This document shows, piece after piece, positions 18,202 to 27,484 of a stretch of 42,468 nt of DNA. A program made the translations under genes and the position numbers. This DNA is from Prevotella sp. Lineage in GTDB: Bacteria > Bacteroidota > Bacteroidia > Bacteroidales > Bacteroidaceae. The stretch's first letter is position 1; every line of letters begins with the position of its first letter. The DNA is taken from the NCBI GenBank assembly GCA_017428805.1, contig JAFRQC010000023.1, forward strand, positions 1 to 42,468. The letters are read 5' to 3'. Below the pieces are notes generated by a model. That model was not told where the DNA came from. It did not search any database and worked only from the letters and a program-made list of their open reading frames with translations.

Positions 18202-18582
18202 ATGAAAAAATATTTATTGCTTTTCACCATTTCATTTCTCCTTATGAGTTTCATTGCCGACGAGACGATGACCAAGGAGAACGGTGCGATCGTCATCAAC
18301 ACGACAGAGATAGGCAAAAATGTCGAAGGTTATCAGGGCCCCACCCCACTGAAAGTCTATATCAAAAACAACATGGTGGAGAAGATCGAGTTTCTCAAGT
18401 CGCCTGAGACCCCAAAATACTACGACCGCGTGAAGAAGTTCCTGCAGTCGAAGTGGGACGGTCTGAAGGTGAAAGAGGCCCGTGAGAAGGAGGTTGATGT
18501 GGTCACTGGTGCCACCTATTCCTCCGAGGCTGTCATCGAGAACGTCCGCCTCGCCCTCGACTACTACCAGTCACACAAATAA
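18202..18582 (+). CDS. Exported FMN-binding domain protein
   Basis: This 126-residue protein has an N-terminal signal peptide or lipid-free anchor (about residues 1-18) and an FMN_bind domain. The motif VTGATYSS (residues 101-108) matches the (S/T)GATxTS flavinylation motif of NqrC/RnfG, making Thr105 the likely site of covalent FMN attachment by an ApbE-type transferase. It would act as an extracytoplasmic electron carrier or small flavoprotein. It starts after a 20-bp inverted repeat and its stop is 8 bp before the peptidase gene, so those two are surely co-transcribed. Confidence 0.85.
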   Translation: MKKYLLLFTISFLLMSFIADETMTKENGAIVINTTEIGKNVEGYQGPTPLKVYIKNNMVEKIEFLKSPETPKYYDRVKKFLQSKWDGLKVKEAREKEVDVVTGATYSSEAVIENVRLALDYYQSHK

Positions 18583-18590
18583 TACGACGT

Positions 18591-20696
18591 ATGAAAAAAC
18601 TGTATTTGATGATGATGGCGACATTAGCCACGACTGCGGTAAATGCACAGGGACTGCAGTACCCGAAGGCCGCGAAAGACGGCACTGTTGACGAGTATTT
18701 TGGTACCAAGGTGGCTGACCCCTACCGCTGGTTAGAGAATGACACGAGCGCACAGACAGCCGCTTGGGTGGAGGCAGAAAACAAGGTGACCAACGCCTAT
18801 TTAGCGAAGATTCCCTTCCGTGGGAAGCTGCTGAAGCGACTGACGGAACTGTCGAACTATGAAAGGATCTCTGCGCCTCGCAAGCGTCACGGCAAGTGGT
18901 ATTTTTACAAGAACGACGGTCTGCAGAACCAAAGCGTGATGTATGTGATGGACAAGTTGGGCGGTGAGCCACGCGTGTTCCTCGATCCCAACAAGCTGAG
19001 TACTGACGGCACTGTGGCCCTGAAGGGTGTGTATTTCTCGAACAACGGCAAGTATGCTGCCTACACCATCTCGCGCAGTGGCAGCGACTGGGAGGAGATC
19101 TTCGTGATTGACCTGAAGACAGGACAGCTGACAGAGGACCATATTGAATGGGCGAAGTTCACGGGTGCTGCCTGGAAGGGCGACGGGTTCTACTACAGTG
19201 CCTATGACGCACCAGTGAAGGGCAAGGAGTTCTCGAACGTGAATTCCGGGCACAAGATCTACTATCACAAGATCGGTACGCCCCAGAGCGAGGATGTGCT
19301 GTTCTATCAGAATGCCGCCTACCCCATGCGCTTCTATATCGCCGACGTGAACGAAACAGAAACGAAGATGTACCTCTACGAGGAGGGTGCCGGTTCAGGC
19401 AACAACCTCTTCGTGCGTGACCTGACCAAGCCGGAATCACAGTTCATACAGATGACCTCAAACATGGACTATCAGTATATGCCCGTCTATGACGAGGGCG
19501 ACAAGATCTGGCTCTTCACCAACTACGGTGCCCCGAAGGCTCGCATCATGACTGCCGACATGCGCCAGCCAGGCGTTGACAACTGGCAGGAGCTGATACC
19601 TGAGCAGGAGAATGTGCTCTCTGGTGTCGATGTGATCAACCGCCAACTGATACTCACCTACCAGAAGGATGCCTCAGACCATGCCTATCTCTATGGCCTC
19701 GACGGCATGCAGCACAACGAGATCCGTCTGCCGTCGGTGGGCAGCGTGAGCTTCACGGGTGACGAAAAGGAGTCTGAGTGCTTCTATACGTTCTCATCGT
19801 TCACCATCCCCGGTTCAGTCTATCAGTATGATATGGAGAAGGACGAGAGCACGCTCTACACATCGCCCAAGGTGAACTTCAGACAGGAGGACTACACCTC
19901 AGAGCAGGTGTTCTTCCAGAGTAAAGACGGTACGCGTATACCTATGTTCCTGACTTATAAGAAAGGGCTGAAGAAGAACGGCAAGAATCCCGTCTATCTC
20001 TACGGCTATGGCGGCTTCAATATCTCACTGGGTCCGAGTTTCTCGGCCACCCGTATTCCTTTCCTCGAGAATGGCGGCATCTATGCACAGGTGACGCTGA
20101 GAGGCGGTGGTGAGTATGGTGAGGAATGGCATCTGGCAGGCACGAAGATGCAGAAGCAGAACGTGTTCGACGATTTCATCGGTGCTGCAGAATGGCTGAT
20201 CAGTGAGGGTTATACCTGCAAGGATAAGCTGGCTATCGTAGGCGGTTCGAATGGCGGACTGCTTGTGGGAGCCTGCATGACACTGCGTCCGGAACTGTTT
20301 GGCGTTGCCATCCCGGAAGTGGGTGTGATGGACATGTTGCGCTATCACAAGTTCACCATCGGCTGGAACTGGGCCAGTGACTATGGCACCAGCGAGGACT
20401 CGAAAGAGATGTTCGAGTATCTGCGCGGCTACTCTCCCCTGCACAACCTGAAGCCAGGCACAGCCTATCCTGCTACACTGGTAACAACAGCGGATCACGA
20501 CGATCGTGTGGTACCAGCCCATTCGTTCAAGTTTGCTGCCACCCTGCAGGAGTGTCATCAAGGCAACAATCCCGTGCTCATCCGTATTGACACGAAGGCA
20601 GGACATGGAGGTGGCAAGCCACTAGCGAAAGTGCTGGAGGAACAAGCCGACATCTACGGCTTCATCCTCTATAACATGGGAGTGAAGTTCAAATAA
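18591..20696 (+). CDS. Prolyl oligopeptidase, family S9A, exported
   Basis: The 701-residue enzyme has a signal peptide (about residues 1-20, ending VNAQ), a seven-bladed propeller domain (about 75-430) and a C-terminal alpha/beta hydrolase domain. The catalytic triad is visible: Ser553 in GGSNGG, Asp638 in DHDDRV and His672 in AGHGGG. It should cleave short proline-containing peptides in the periplasm. The gene follows the FMN-binding gene by 8 bp and ends at a strong terminator at 20695-20736. Confidence 0.95.
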   Translation: MKKLYLMMMATLATTAVNAQGLQYPKAAKDGTVDEYFGTKVADPYRWLENDTSAQTAAWVEAENKVTNAYLAKIPFRGKLLKRLTELSNYERISAPRKRHGKWYFYKNDGLQNQSVMYVMDKLGGEPRVFLDPNKLSTDGTVALKGVYFSNNGKYAAYTISRSGSDWEEIFVIDLKTGQLTEDHIEWAKFTGAAWKGDGFYYSAYDAPVKGKEFSNVNSGHKIYYHKIGTPQSEDVLFYQNAAYPMRFYIADVNETETKMYLYEEGAGSGNNLFVRDLTKPESQFIQMTSNMDYQYMPVYDEGDKIWLFTNYGAPKARIMTADMRQPGVDNWQELIPEQENVLSGVDVINRQLILTYQKDASDHAYLYGLDGMQHNEIRLPSVGSVSFTGDEKESECFYTFSSFTIPGSVYQYDMEKDESTLYTSPKVNFRQEDYTSEQVFFQSKDGTRIPMFLTYKKGLKKNGKNPVYLYGYGGFNISLGPSFSATRIPFLENGGIYAQVTLRGGGEYGEEWHLAGTKMQKQNVFDDFIGAAEWLISEGYTCKDKLAIVGGSNGGLLVGACMTLRPELFGVAIPEVGVMDMLRYHKFTIGWNWASDYGTSEDSKEMFEYLRGYSPLHNLKPGTAYPATLVTTADHDDRVVPAHSFKFAATLQECHQGNNPVLIRIDTKAGHGGGKPLAKVLEEQADIYGFILYNMGVKFK

Positions 20697-20736
20697 AAAA
20701 TTGAATCCCAGCCGGACGGCTGGGATTCAATTTTTT
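20695..20736. terminator. Strong bidirectional intrinsic terminator
   Basis: A perfect 19-bp stem (AAAAAATTGAATCCCAGCC and its complement) encloses the loop GGAC. A/T runs on both sides give a terminator for both the peptidase gene (+) and rny (-). It overlaps both stop codons. Confidence 0.93.
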
Positions 20737-22276
20737 ATTTTGCGTATGCGACGCTGCGGGTTTCTCGGATGACGGTGATCTTCACCTGTCCCGGATAAGT
20801 CATTTCGTTCTGGATCTTTGTGGCGATATCAGTGCTGAGGGCTTCTGCCTCGGCATCGTTCATCTTGTCGGCACCAACGATGACGCGGAGCTCACGGCCT
20901 GCCTGAATAGCGTAGGTCTTTGTGACACCAGGATAGCTCATCGCGATGGCCTCCAGGTCGTTGAGACGCTTGATGTAGGCCTCAACAATCTCACGACGGG
21001 CACCAGGACGCGCACCACTGATGGCATCGCACACCTGAACGATCGGAGCGAGCAACGTCTGCATCTCCATCTCATCGTGGTGGGCACCAATGGCATTGCA
21101 GATGTCGGGTTTCTCCTTGAACTGCTCAGCAATCTTCGCGCCATAGAGTGCGTGGGGCATCTCACTCTCCTCATCAGGTACTTTACCGATATCGTGGAGC
21201 AGACCTGCACGCTTGGCTTTCTTGGGATTGAGGCCAAGTTCGGCAGCCATCACTGCACAGAGGTTAGCAGTCTCACGGGCATGCTGCAACAGGTTCTGAC
21301 CGTAAGAAGAACGGTATTTCATCTTACCGATGATGCGGATGAGTTCGGGGTGCAGACCATGAATACCGAGGTCGATGGCGGTGCGCTTACCAGTCTCGAT
21401 GATCTCGTTGTCAAGCTGCTTCTTGACTTTGGCAACCACCTCCTCGATACGTGCGGGGTGGATACGGCCATCGCTGACCAGCTGATGAAGGGCCAGACGA
21501 CAGACTTCACGACGGACAGGATCGAAACCTGAGATGACAATGGCCTCAGGGGTATCGTCGACGACAATCTCGACACCTGCAGCAGCCTCAAGAGCTCGGA
21601 TGTTACGTCCCTCACGACCAATGATGCGACCTTTCACCTCATCGTTCTCGATATGGAACACGCTGACGGAGTTCTCGATGGCGGTTTCAGTAGCCACACG
21701 CTGGATGGTCTTGATGACAATCTTCTTGGCTTCCTGGTCGGCATTGAGCTTAGCCTCGTCCATGATCTCATTGATGTAGCTGGCAGCAGCAGTCTTGGCC
21801 TCATCTTTCATAGACTCGATGAGACGGTTCTTGGCATCCTCAGCACTGAGTCCAGAGACTTCCTCAAGCATCTCGCGCTCTTTGAGCTGCATCTTCTCAA
21901 GTTCCTCGGCCTTGACAGAAAGCAGGCGCTTCTCATTGTCGAGGCGCTGCTGCTGGGTGTTGAGTTCACCACTCTTGCGGCTGAGTTCCTCCTGACGCTG
22001 GTTGAGCGAGAGCTCACGCTGCTTCAGTTTGTTCTCAGTCTGCTGAGCCTGCTGGTTACGCTGCTGGATCTCCTTCTCGAGCTCGCTCTTCTTGTTGAGG
22101 AACTTCTCCTTGACTTCCAACAATTTCTTCTCCTTGACAACCTCAGCCTCCTTGTTGGCGGCTTCGACCATCTCATTGTATTTTCCCTTCAGTACGAAGC
22201 GGAAAATCAGATATCCGCCGACTCCACCCAGAACGAGAGCGCCGGCAGCGATCAATAGTACAAAAATTAAATCCAT
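20735..22276 (-). CDS. rny: Ribonuclease Y
   Basis: This 513-residue membrane-anchored endoribonuclease starts mRNA decay. An N-terminal membrane helix (about 3-24) is followed by a long charged coiled coil (about 30-200). A KH RNA-binding domain has [12 protein letters not shown] (about 214-225), and an HD metal-dependent phosphohydrolase domain has LLHDIGK. Length is standard. It is the last gene of a unit with zapA and a coiled-coil gene and ends in the terminator at 20695-20736. Confidence 0.96.
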   Translation of the reverse strand: MDLIFVLLIAAGALVLGGVGGYLIFRFVLKGKYNEMVEAANKEAEVVKEKKLLEVKEKFLNKKSELEKEIQQRNQQAQQTENKLKQRELSLNQRQEELSRKSGELNTQQQRLDNEKRLLSVKAEELEKMQLKEREMLEEVSGLSAEDAKNRLIESMKDEAKTAAASYINEIMDEAKLNADQEAKKIVIKTIQRVATETAIENSVSVFHIENDEVKGRIIGREGRNIRALEAAAGVEIVVDDTPEAIVISGFDPVRREVCRLALHQLVSDGRIHPARIEEVVAKVKKQLDNEIIETGKRTAIDLGIHGLHPELIRIIGKMKYRSSYGQNLLQHARETANLCAVMAAELGLNPKKAKRAGLLHDIGKVPDEESEMPHALYGAKIAEQFKEKPDICNAIGAHHDEMEMQTLLAPIVQVCDAISGARPGARREIVEAYIKRLNDLEAIAMSYPGVTKTYAIQAGRELRVIVGADKMNDAEAEALSTDIATKIQNEMTYPGQVKITVIRETRSVAYAK

Positions 22277-22304
22277 AAAAAATTTATATTAAATAATGTT
22301 ATTC

Positions 22305-22607
22305 TCACTTCAGTGCTTCCTCAATCTCAGAAGTCAACTTAGCAAGAATACCATCATAGGGTGCCGTATCGTTCTTGCCGCGCTCGCGTTCCAGCATCAG
22401 CGCGATGTCGATCAGCGTCATCAGCGCGATGGTGTGCTCACCCTTCTTACCCTTATAAGCCTGCGAATAGGCATTATAACGGTTGGTGATGAGCTTGGCT
22501 GCCCTGCGGTAGAACTCCTCATCGGCGCGGTTGACCGTCACTTCGATTTCCTCGTCATAGACGTGCAACCGTATATGTAGTTTCTCGTTGTCGTTTACTT
22601 CTGCCAT
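22305..22607 (-). CDS. zapA: Cell division protein ZapA
   Basis: The 100-residue protein has the ZapA pattern: an N-terminal strand region (LHIRLHVYDEEIEVTV), the segment EEFYRRAAKLITNRYN, then a helix. ZapA crosslinks and stabilises FtsZ filaments at the division site. It starts 12 bp after the stop of the coiled-coil gene and is followed 28 bp later by rny, an arrangement common in Bacteroidetes. Confidence 0.9.
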   Translation of the reverse strand: MAEVNDNEKLHIRLHVYDEEIEVTVNRADEEFYRRAAKLITNRYNAYSQAYKGKKGEHTIALMTLIDIALMLERERGKNDTAPYDGILAKLTSEIEEALK

Positions 22608-22619
22608 TGGATAGCATAT

Positions 22620-22916
22620 TTACTGTTCGTCACTCAAAATGGTGATGCACTTATTCACTTGGCGTATCATCCGTGAGAGGCGTTCTTTGGCCTCGTCGAG
22701 GTTGCCGTCTGTGATCTCGAGCATACGCGCCATCTTCAATGAGTTATAGTCGTTGTCCGCCTGAGTGACCCGGGCCTTGAGTTCCTCAATCTCCGTAGCC
22801 TGCTCTCCTACGAGGGCCTGCAAACGGCCATTCTCCGTCTTCAGTTCCTGAAACTGGAGAATCATCTGCCGCACACGGGTTTGGAAATCAGCCAAAGTTT
22901 TCTCGCTTGGATTCAT
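22620..22916 (-). CDS. Small coiled-coil protein upstream of zapA
   Basis: The 98-residue product is almost entirely helical with clear heptads over residues 13-60 (QTRVRQMILQFQELKTEN onward), and has no membrane segment. Its size, coiled-coil nature and place just before zapA suggest a ZapB-like or other Z-ring accessory role, but no defining motif is visible. The -7 box at 22935-22942 marks it as the first gene of the unit with zapA and rny. Confidence 0.8.
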   Translation of the reverse strand: MNPSEKTLADFQTRVRQMILQFQELKTENGRLQALVGEQATEIEELKARVTQADNDYNSLKMARMLEITDGNLDEAKERLSRMIRQVNKCITILSDEQ

Positions 22917-22934
22917 ACGTAACTATTTGGCGTA

Positions 22935-22942
22935 CAAAGTTA
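22935..22942 (-). promoter_or_regulatory. -7 box (TAACTTTG) of the coiled-coil/zapA/rny unit
   Basis: On the minus strand TAACTTTG lies 18 bp before ATG 22916, giving a leader of about 12 nt. No clear -33 element was seen. Confidence 0.6.
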
Positions 22943-22991
22943 AAGTAAAAATGTTAGAATGTCTGCTTTAATGCCGACATTTTAATATTTT

Positions 22992-23609
22992 TTAATCTTC
23001 CGACTTTTTCCTCGGCTCTTTCTTGGCGAGCATCACCACACGATAGACGAAATCTGTCACCCACTTCTGGGAGAAACCAAGGCGACGGTTGTACTCACGG
23101 ACGGAGGCAACAGTCTTGAGCACATCAGGCTCCTTGAAGTCGTTCTTGTTGAAGATGTCGCTGACAGTCTTCTCGGTCATCGTGTAGAGGGCCTTCTTCA
23201 TAAAGCCCGGCAGACGGAGTTTGAACTTCATCAGGTTACCCGTCAGCATCATAATGTCCTGTGTGAAGCCCTGGAACTGCAGGAGATAGGTCTGTGCGTC
23301 CTGTATCTTTTTGCAACGACGATGGAGGCTCTGGTCGATCTCCTTGAAGAAGGTATCGTCCATCTGATACATCGACTTAAGCATGTTCTTACAACGGCTG
23401 CGTTCGCCTACACCTAATTTATTATTAACGGTAGGCACCTTGAGCGTGGACTTAAACACCCTGAGGTCAGGGAGTGCTGCGAGGTTCGTGATGCCGAGGT
23501 CGGCAGCGAGGGCTGCCTGAAAGTAGACACGGATGAGGGTCATGAAATCCTCCATGCCTCCCACCTTCTGTTCGTCTTTCTTTCCAAAAATTTTATTCCA
23601 AAATCCCAT
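22992..23609 (-). CDS. Unknown protein, 205 aa
   Basis: I do not recognise the family. The product starts MGFWNKIFGKK, a basic amphipathic start often seen in membrane-peripheral proteins, and is mostly helical and basic. It has no signal peptide or enzyme motif. ATG 23609 is preferred over a GTG three codons upstream. A -7 box at 23639-23646 fits this start with a leader of about 25 nt. It is transcribed apart from the zapA unit (75-bp gap with its own promoter) and divergently from rfbA. Confidence 0.75.
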   Translation of the reverse strand: MGFWNKIFGKKDEQKVGGMEDFMTLIRVYFQAALAADLGITNLAALPDLRVFKSTLKVPTVNNKLGVGERSRCKNMLKSMYQMDDTFFKEIDQSLHRRCKKIQDAQTYLLQFQGFTQDIMMLTGNLMKFKLRLPGFMKKALYTMTEKTVSDIFNKNDFKEPDVLKTVASVREYNRRLGFSQKWVTDFVYRVVMLAKKEPRKKSED

Positions 23610-23638
23610 AATTGTCACTAATTGTTAGAAATCGCGTG

Positions 23639-23646
23639 CAAAGTTA
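23639..23646 (-). promoter_or_regulatory. -7 box (TAACTTTG) of the 205-aa gene
   Basis: The minus strand reads TAACTTTG followed by GCACG, 29 bp before ATG 23609. The GGAGTTAAA repeat begins directly upstream of it. Confidence 0.6.
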
Positions 23647-23655
23647 CTACTTTTT

Positions 23656-23697
23656 AAGGAGTTAAAGGAGTTAAAGAAGTTAAAGGGAGTTAAAGGA
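23656..23697. repeat. 9-nt repeat GGAGTTAAA, about four units
   Basis: AAGGAGTT, AAAGGAGTT, AAAGAAGTT, AAAGGGAGTT, AAAGGAC lie between the two divergent -7 boxes, in the position of both -33 regions. Confidence 0.7.
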
Positions 23698-23720
23698 CAT
23701 TACTTTCAAACAAAATTCAT

Positions 23721-23728
23721 TACCTTTG
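23721..23728 (+). promoter_or_regulatory. -7 box (TACCTTTG) of rfbA
   Basis: TACCTTTG followed by CAGTC matches TAnnTTTG, 23 bp before ATG 23752. Confidence 0.65.
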
Positions 23729-23751
23729 CAGTCAACAAATAACAAATTAAC

Positions 23752-24636
23752 ATGAAAGGTATCGTATTAGCGGGAGGCTCAGGGACACGCCTCTACCCCA
23801 TCACCAAGGGTGTCAGCAAACAGTTGATTCCCATTTTCGACAAGCCGATGATCTATTATCCCATTTCGACACTGATGCTCGCCGGTATCCGTGAGATCCT
23901 GATCATCTCCACTCCCTATGACCTGCCAGGTTTCAAGCGTCTGTTAGGCGACGGCAGTGATCTGGGCGTGCGTTTCGAGTATGCCGAGCAGCCTTCACCC
24001 GACGGTCTGGCACAGGCATTCATCATCGGTGACAAGTTCATCGGTGAGGACAGCGTCTGTCTCGTCTTAGGTGATAACATTTTCTACGGCAGCGGTTTTA
24101 CAGGTATGTTGAAGCAGGCTGTCATCAACGCAGAGCAGAACGATCACGCCACAGTCTTTGGCTACTGGGTAAATGACCCTGAGCGTTATGGTGTGGCTGA
24201 GTTCGACAAGGACGGCAACTGTCTCAGCATTGAGGAGAAACCCGCCAAGCCGAAGTCGAACTATGCGGTGGTAGGACTCTATTTCTACCCGAACAGCGTG
24301 GTGGAGATTGCGAAGAACATCAAGCCCAGTGCCCGTGGGGAATTGGAGATCACTACTGTAAACCAAAAATATCTCGAACAGAAGAACCTGTTGGTGCAGA
24401 CCCTGCAGCGCGGATTTGCCTGGCTCGACACTGGCACCCACGACTCGTTGTCTGAGGCTTCGACCTTCATCGAAGTCATCGAGAAGCGTCAAGGTCTGAA
24501 GGTGGCCTGCCTGGAGGAGATTGCCTACAAGCGTGGCTGGATCACGAAAGAAGCACTGAAAAAACTGGCCGAGCCGATGGCAAAGAACGACTACGGTCAG
24601 TATCTGCTGCGTCGTGCAGAGGAATACATCAGATAG
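23752..24636 (+). CDS. rfbA: Glucose-1-phosphate thymidylyltransferase
   Basis: This 294-residue enzyme makes dTDP-glucose from dTTP and glucose-1-phosphate, the first step to dTDP-L-rhamnose. The nucleotide-binding signature [20 protein letters not shown] is at residues 8-27 and LGDNIFYG follows. Length is standard for RmlA. rfbB and rfbC are not adjacent, and rfbD is about 10 kb away on the other strand. Its 3' end overlaps the 3' end of the convergent kinase/nucleotidyltransferase gene by 8 bp, with no terminator between them. Confidence 0.95.
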   Translation: MKGIVLAGGSGTRLYPITKGVSKQLIPIFDKPMIYYPISTLMLAGIREILIISTPYDLPGFKRLLGDGSDLGVRFEYAEQPSPDGLAQAFIIGDKFIGEDSVCLVLGDNIFYGSGFTGMLKQAVINAEQNDHATVFGYWVNDPERYGVAEFDKDGNCLSIEEKPAKPKSNYAVVGLYFYPNSVVEIAKNIKPSARGELEITTVNQKYLEQKNLLVQTLQRGFAWLDTGTHDSLSEASTFIEVIEKRQGLKVACLEEIAYKRGWITKEALKKLAEPMAKNDYGQYLLRRAEEYIR

Positions 24637-26563
24637 CGTATTCCTCCACACAACGGGTGAGGGCTGCGGGATTTCCCATGTCGAACATACGTCCCCTCAG
24701 TCTGACACCCATCATTCCACTTCTTTGACGGACGGCCTCGAGGGCAGATGTGAGTTCTATCTCGCTGACGTGGTCTCCGTCAATTTCTTTTTTCATAATA
24801 TCCTCATGCAGCTGGGCAAAGACCTCCGGCGTGAGGATATACTGTCCAAACACACTATAATACTCTTTCTCCCCCTGTTTATTGCGGACGCCCAGGAACT
24901 CCTCAGCGTAACTGGACTTAGGTTTCTCATGCATGACGTCAACATTGAGGATGGTATTATCCTTGTCCTCCCAAACACCGTGAAGAATGCCGTAATGGCT
25001 CACCACAGATAAGGGGACGCTGTGGATGCTGACCATCAGGGCGTTATAGCGTTCATATTCCTCGATGAGCTGTAGGGCACATGGCTTGTTGGAGTCACTA
25101 CGGTAGATGGTGTCACCCAGAAGGAGCAGTACAGGCTCATTACGGGCGAACTGCGCCGCCTGGTAGACCGCATGACCGAAGCCACGCTTCTCACGCTGAT
25201 AGACATAATGCAGACGCTTGCCGATATCGAGGATGCGATTCTCATACTCCTGCGCCTCAGGATTCAGCTTGCGGAGATGTTCGTCGGAAAGTGGACGCTC
25301 GAAGTAATCGGCATACAGCTGACGCTCCTCCTCAGAACCCAGCACCAGACAGATCTCCTCGATGCCACTCTTCACCAACTCCTCCAGAAGGATCAGGATC
25401 ACGGGACGCACCATCCCATCAGGACACGGGATGGGAAAGAAATCCTTCTTCAAGGCACGCGTGGCAGGATAAAGCCGGGTGCCGAAGCCTGCCACAGGGA
25501 TAATGGCGCGACGCACCGTGTGAACCGGCTTCAGTGTGAGAGGATAAGCCTTCATGCCACGATCATTGAGATAGGCAATCAACTGCTGCTGAGCCTCAGC
25601 ATTGCGAGCCAGGAACTGAACAGAGCCGTCACCATGAGAGCCGACACCCTTGCCACCCCATACGAGCGGTTGGATGTCAGGATCCTGAAGTACACTGTGG
25701 AGCTTGGGCGACCTGAGGGCAGGCGACATCGGCACCACCTTCTCATCGAAGAGCGCTTCCGCCTCTGTCATCAGCCGTCCCAACGACTCTGCATCCCCCT
25801 CCGCCATATATTGGATGGCACGATGGACGATATCGAGGTTCTGTTGTCCGAGAGCCTCGTGCTCAGCACGGTCTGCATCGGTCGTAGGGAAGGGATAGGC
25901 CTTGTTCAGGTCGGAGAGGATCTTGATGGTGTCCTTCTCGGCACAGAGATCGGCAAAGACCCAATAGAGATGTGTCTTCACATTGAGAGAACGCACCTCA
26001 ATCTCATCGCCGTCGAAGGTCATCAGATTCGGCTTCACGCCAAAGGCACAAGCCTGATCCAGACGTCCACAGCGGCTACTGGTCCTCAACTCCCCCACAT
26101 AGGCGATGTTCATCTCGCCAAGAGTGTTCAGGTTCAGATTATATAATAAATTGAACGCGCGTGCGACAAGTACGCAGATGGCCGCAGAGCTGGAGAGGCC
26201 ACTCTTCATCGGGAGCGTCATCGACTTGATGCGGATGCGCACACCACCCACCTTGTACCACTCAAGCATATAAGAGGCCACACCGGCACAGTAGCAGAAG
26301 AACGAACCCGATTTCGCAATGCGCTTCAGTTCCACCTCGTCCATCCGACAGGAGAAATCCTGCCATACACCCTCTATCTCGGATGCTTCGCTATAAAGCT
26401 CAAAGATACTAGATTTCTCGACTTCTGCATAGATACCCTGTTCGATACCCGTCACGATGGCGGCACCAGGAGCGATGTCGGCGTTCATCGTACGATAATG
26501 ACCAGCCCAGTCAGTATGCTCACCAAAGAGGCACAGACGCCCCGGAACAAATAGTTTTATCAT
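24629..26563 (-). CDS. Fusion of GHMP sugar kinase and sugar-1-phosphate nucleotidyltransferase
   Basis: The 644-residue protein has two enzymes in one chain. Residues about 1-345 are a GHMP kinase with the galactokinase-like start [15 protein letters not shown], the ATP loop [11 protein letters not shown] (118-128) and a C-terminal glycine motif [12 protein letters not shown] (303-314). Residues about 348-644 are a GalU/RmlA-type nucleotidyltransferase with [20 protein letters not shown] (359-378). Such a protein would convert a free sugar to its 1-phosphate and then to an NDP-sugar, as Fkp does for L-fucose in Bacteroides, but here the domain order is reversed. The sugar is not known; galactose, glucuronate or another hexose are possible. 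It overlaps rfbA tail to tail. Confidence 0.85.
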   Translation of the reverse strand: MIKLFVPGRLCLFGEHTDWAGHYRTMNADIAPGAAIVTGIEQGIYAEVEKSSIFELYSEASEIEGVWQDFSCRMDEVELKRIAKSGSFFCYCAGVASYMLEWYKVGGVRIRIKSMTLPMKSGLSSSAAICVLVARAFNLLYNLNLNTLGEMNIAYVGELRTSSRCGRLDQACAFGVKPNLMTFDGDEIEVRSLNVKTHLYWVFADLCAEKDTIKILSDLNKAYPFPTTDADRAEHEALGQQNLDIVHRAIQYMAEGDAESLGRLMTEAEALFDEKVVPMSPALRSPKLHSVLQDPDIQPLVWGGKGVGSHGDGSVQFLARNAEAQQQLIAYLNDRGMKAYPLTLKPVHTVRRAIIPVAGFGTRLYPATRALKKDFFPIPCPDGMVRPVILILLEELVKSGIEEICLVLGSEEERQLYADYFERPLSDEHLRKLNPEAQEYENRILDIGKRLHYVYQREKRGFGHAVYQAAQFARNEPVLLLLGDTIYRSDSNKPCALQLIEEYERYNALMVSIHSVPLSVVSHYGILHGVWEDKDNTILNVDVMHEKPKSSYAEEFLGVRNKQGEKEYYSVFGQYILTPEVFAQLHEDIMKKEIDGDHVSEIELTSALEAVRQRSGMMGVRLRGRMFDMGNPAALTRCVEEYAI

Positions 26564-26585
26564 AAATCTTGTAGTTTTATCAGTG

Positions 26586-26593
26586 CAAAGTTA
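26586..26593 (-). promoter_or_regulatory. -7 box (TAACTTTG) of the kinase/nucleotidyltransferase gene
   Basis: The minus strand reads TAACTTTG followed by CACTG, 22 bp before ATG 26563. Confidence 0.6.
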
Positions 26594-26675
26594 GCAAAAA
26601 AAGCCACAGATTGCACCGATTTATGAGAAAAAAGACTGGAAAATGCTTGAATTTTGATATTTTTTTGCAATTTTG

Positions 26676-26707
26676 TTTGGTCGTTTCATCTAAAATGCCT
26701 ACTTTTG
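26676..26707 (+). promoter_or_regulatory. Full-consensus promoter TTTG-N20-TACTTTTG of the sigma factor gene
   Basis: TTTG at 26676-26679 and TACTTTTG at 26700-26707 match both elements of the Bacteroidetes promoter with ideal spacing. The leader to ATG 26789 is about 75 nt. Confidence 0.8.
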
Positions 26708-26788
26708 CCCCGAAATTATTAACAATTAAAAAGATTATTGCCTATCGAAACAAACTTTACTCAAATACGATTAAATAGAAAATAGTAT

Positions 26789-27385
26789 ATGAGTACTTTA
26801 GAAAGTATGACCGACGAAGAGTTGGCATTATCTTACATCAATGGCAATAACCGAGCATTCGATGAGTTACTTTCAAGGAGTCAGGAAAAAATCTTCAGCT
26901 ATATCGTGTATATAGTGAAAGATGAGAATTTGGCCAATGACCTGTTCCAAGAGACATTCCTGAAAGCGATCACGAAAATGCAGAGTGGCAGATATACAGA
27001 CTCGGGTAAGTTCTTCTGGTGGTTGACGCGTGTTGCCCACAATGTCATCATCGACTACTATCGTGCCCAGAAGAGCCGTCATATCGTGGAGCCCACGAAG
27101 GACAACGACCTCTCCAACCTGAACAGCAATTCGGTGATGGACGGCAGTCGCGAAAGCGAGATGGCCAATGCGCAGGTGCTGTGCGACGTGAAGAGACTGA
27201 TGGAGGCTCTGCCCGAACAGCAGCGCGAGGTGGTCTTTATGCGGTACTATCAGGAGTTGTCATTCAAGGAGATAGCGAAGATCACGGGTGTGAGTATCAA
27301 CACCTCGCTGGGACGCATGCGTTACGCCCTCATCAACCTGAGAAAGCTGACCCATCAGCACGGGGTAAATCTTGTATTAGAATAA
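26789..27385 (+). CDS. ECF-type sigma-70 family RNA polymerase sigma factor
   Basis: The 198-residue protein has region 2 (about residues 25-95; NLANDLFQETFLKAI and FFWWLTRVAHNVIIDYYR) and region 4 (about 135-190; LPEQQREVVFMRYYQELSFKEIA, then a helix-turn-helix SINTSLGRMRYAL). It directs RNA polymerase to a dedicated promoter set. No anti-sigma factor, FecR or SusC/D gene is next to it, so its control is not visible. The gene has a full housekeeping promoter (26676-26707) and ends at a nested palindrome that faces rpe. Confidence 0.93.
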   Translation: MSTLESMTDEELALSYINGNNRAFDELLSRSQEKIFSYIVYIVKDENLANDLFQETFLKAITKMQSGRYTDSGKFFWWLTRVAHNVIIDYYRAQKSRHIVEPTKDNDLSNLNSNSVMDGSRESEMANAQVLCDVKRLMEALPEQQREVVFMRYYQELSFKEIAKITGVSINTSLGRMRYALINLRKLTHQHGVNLVLE

Positions 27386-27484
27386 TTTAGGCACGGATTA
27401 CACGGCTTTTATCAAAGACACGGCCTCCTACCGGGAAGAAAGCCGTGTCCTTAATTCTATAAGGCCGTGTAATCCGCGCCTAAT
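27386..27484. repeat. Nested palindrome with CACGGATTACACGG arms; likely bidirectional terminator
   Basis: Outer arms 27387-27410 and 27461-27484 match at 21 of 24 positions as inverted copies (GGCACGGATTACACGG core). An inner pair, AAGACACGGC (27415-27424) and GCCGTGTCCTT (27442-27452), nests inside. It fills the whole space between the convergent sigma and rpe stop codons. The arms share the CACGGATTA theme with the 31638/32324 repeats. Confidence 0.8.

Noticed and set aside
22277..22304. 6S RNA next to zapA, as in enterobacteria
   Set aside because: The gap between zapA and rny is only 28 bp, and no long hairpin-like RNA is present near it.
25172..26146. Long open frame on the plus strand within the kinase/nucleotidyltransferase gene
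   Set aside because: It is antisense to a clear two-domain enzyme, has no recognisable motif and no promoter box, and its composition mirrors the codon use of the real gene.
26564..27385. Anti-sigma factor partner of the ECF sigma factor
   Set aside because: The downstream gene is convergent rpe and the upstream gene is the divergent sugar kinase fusion. Neither resembles an anti-sigma factor.
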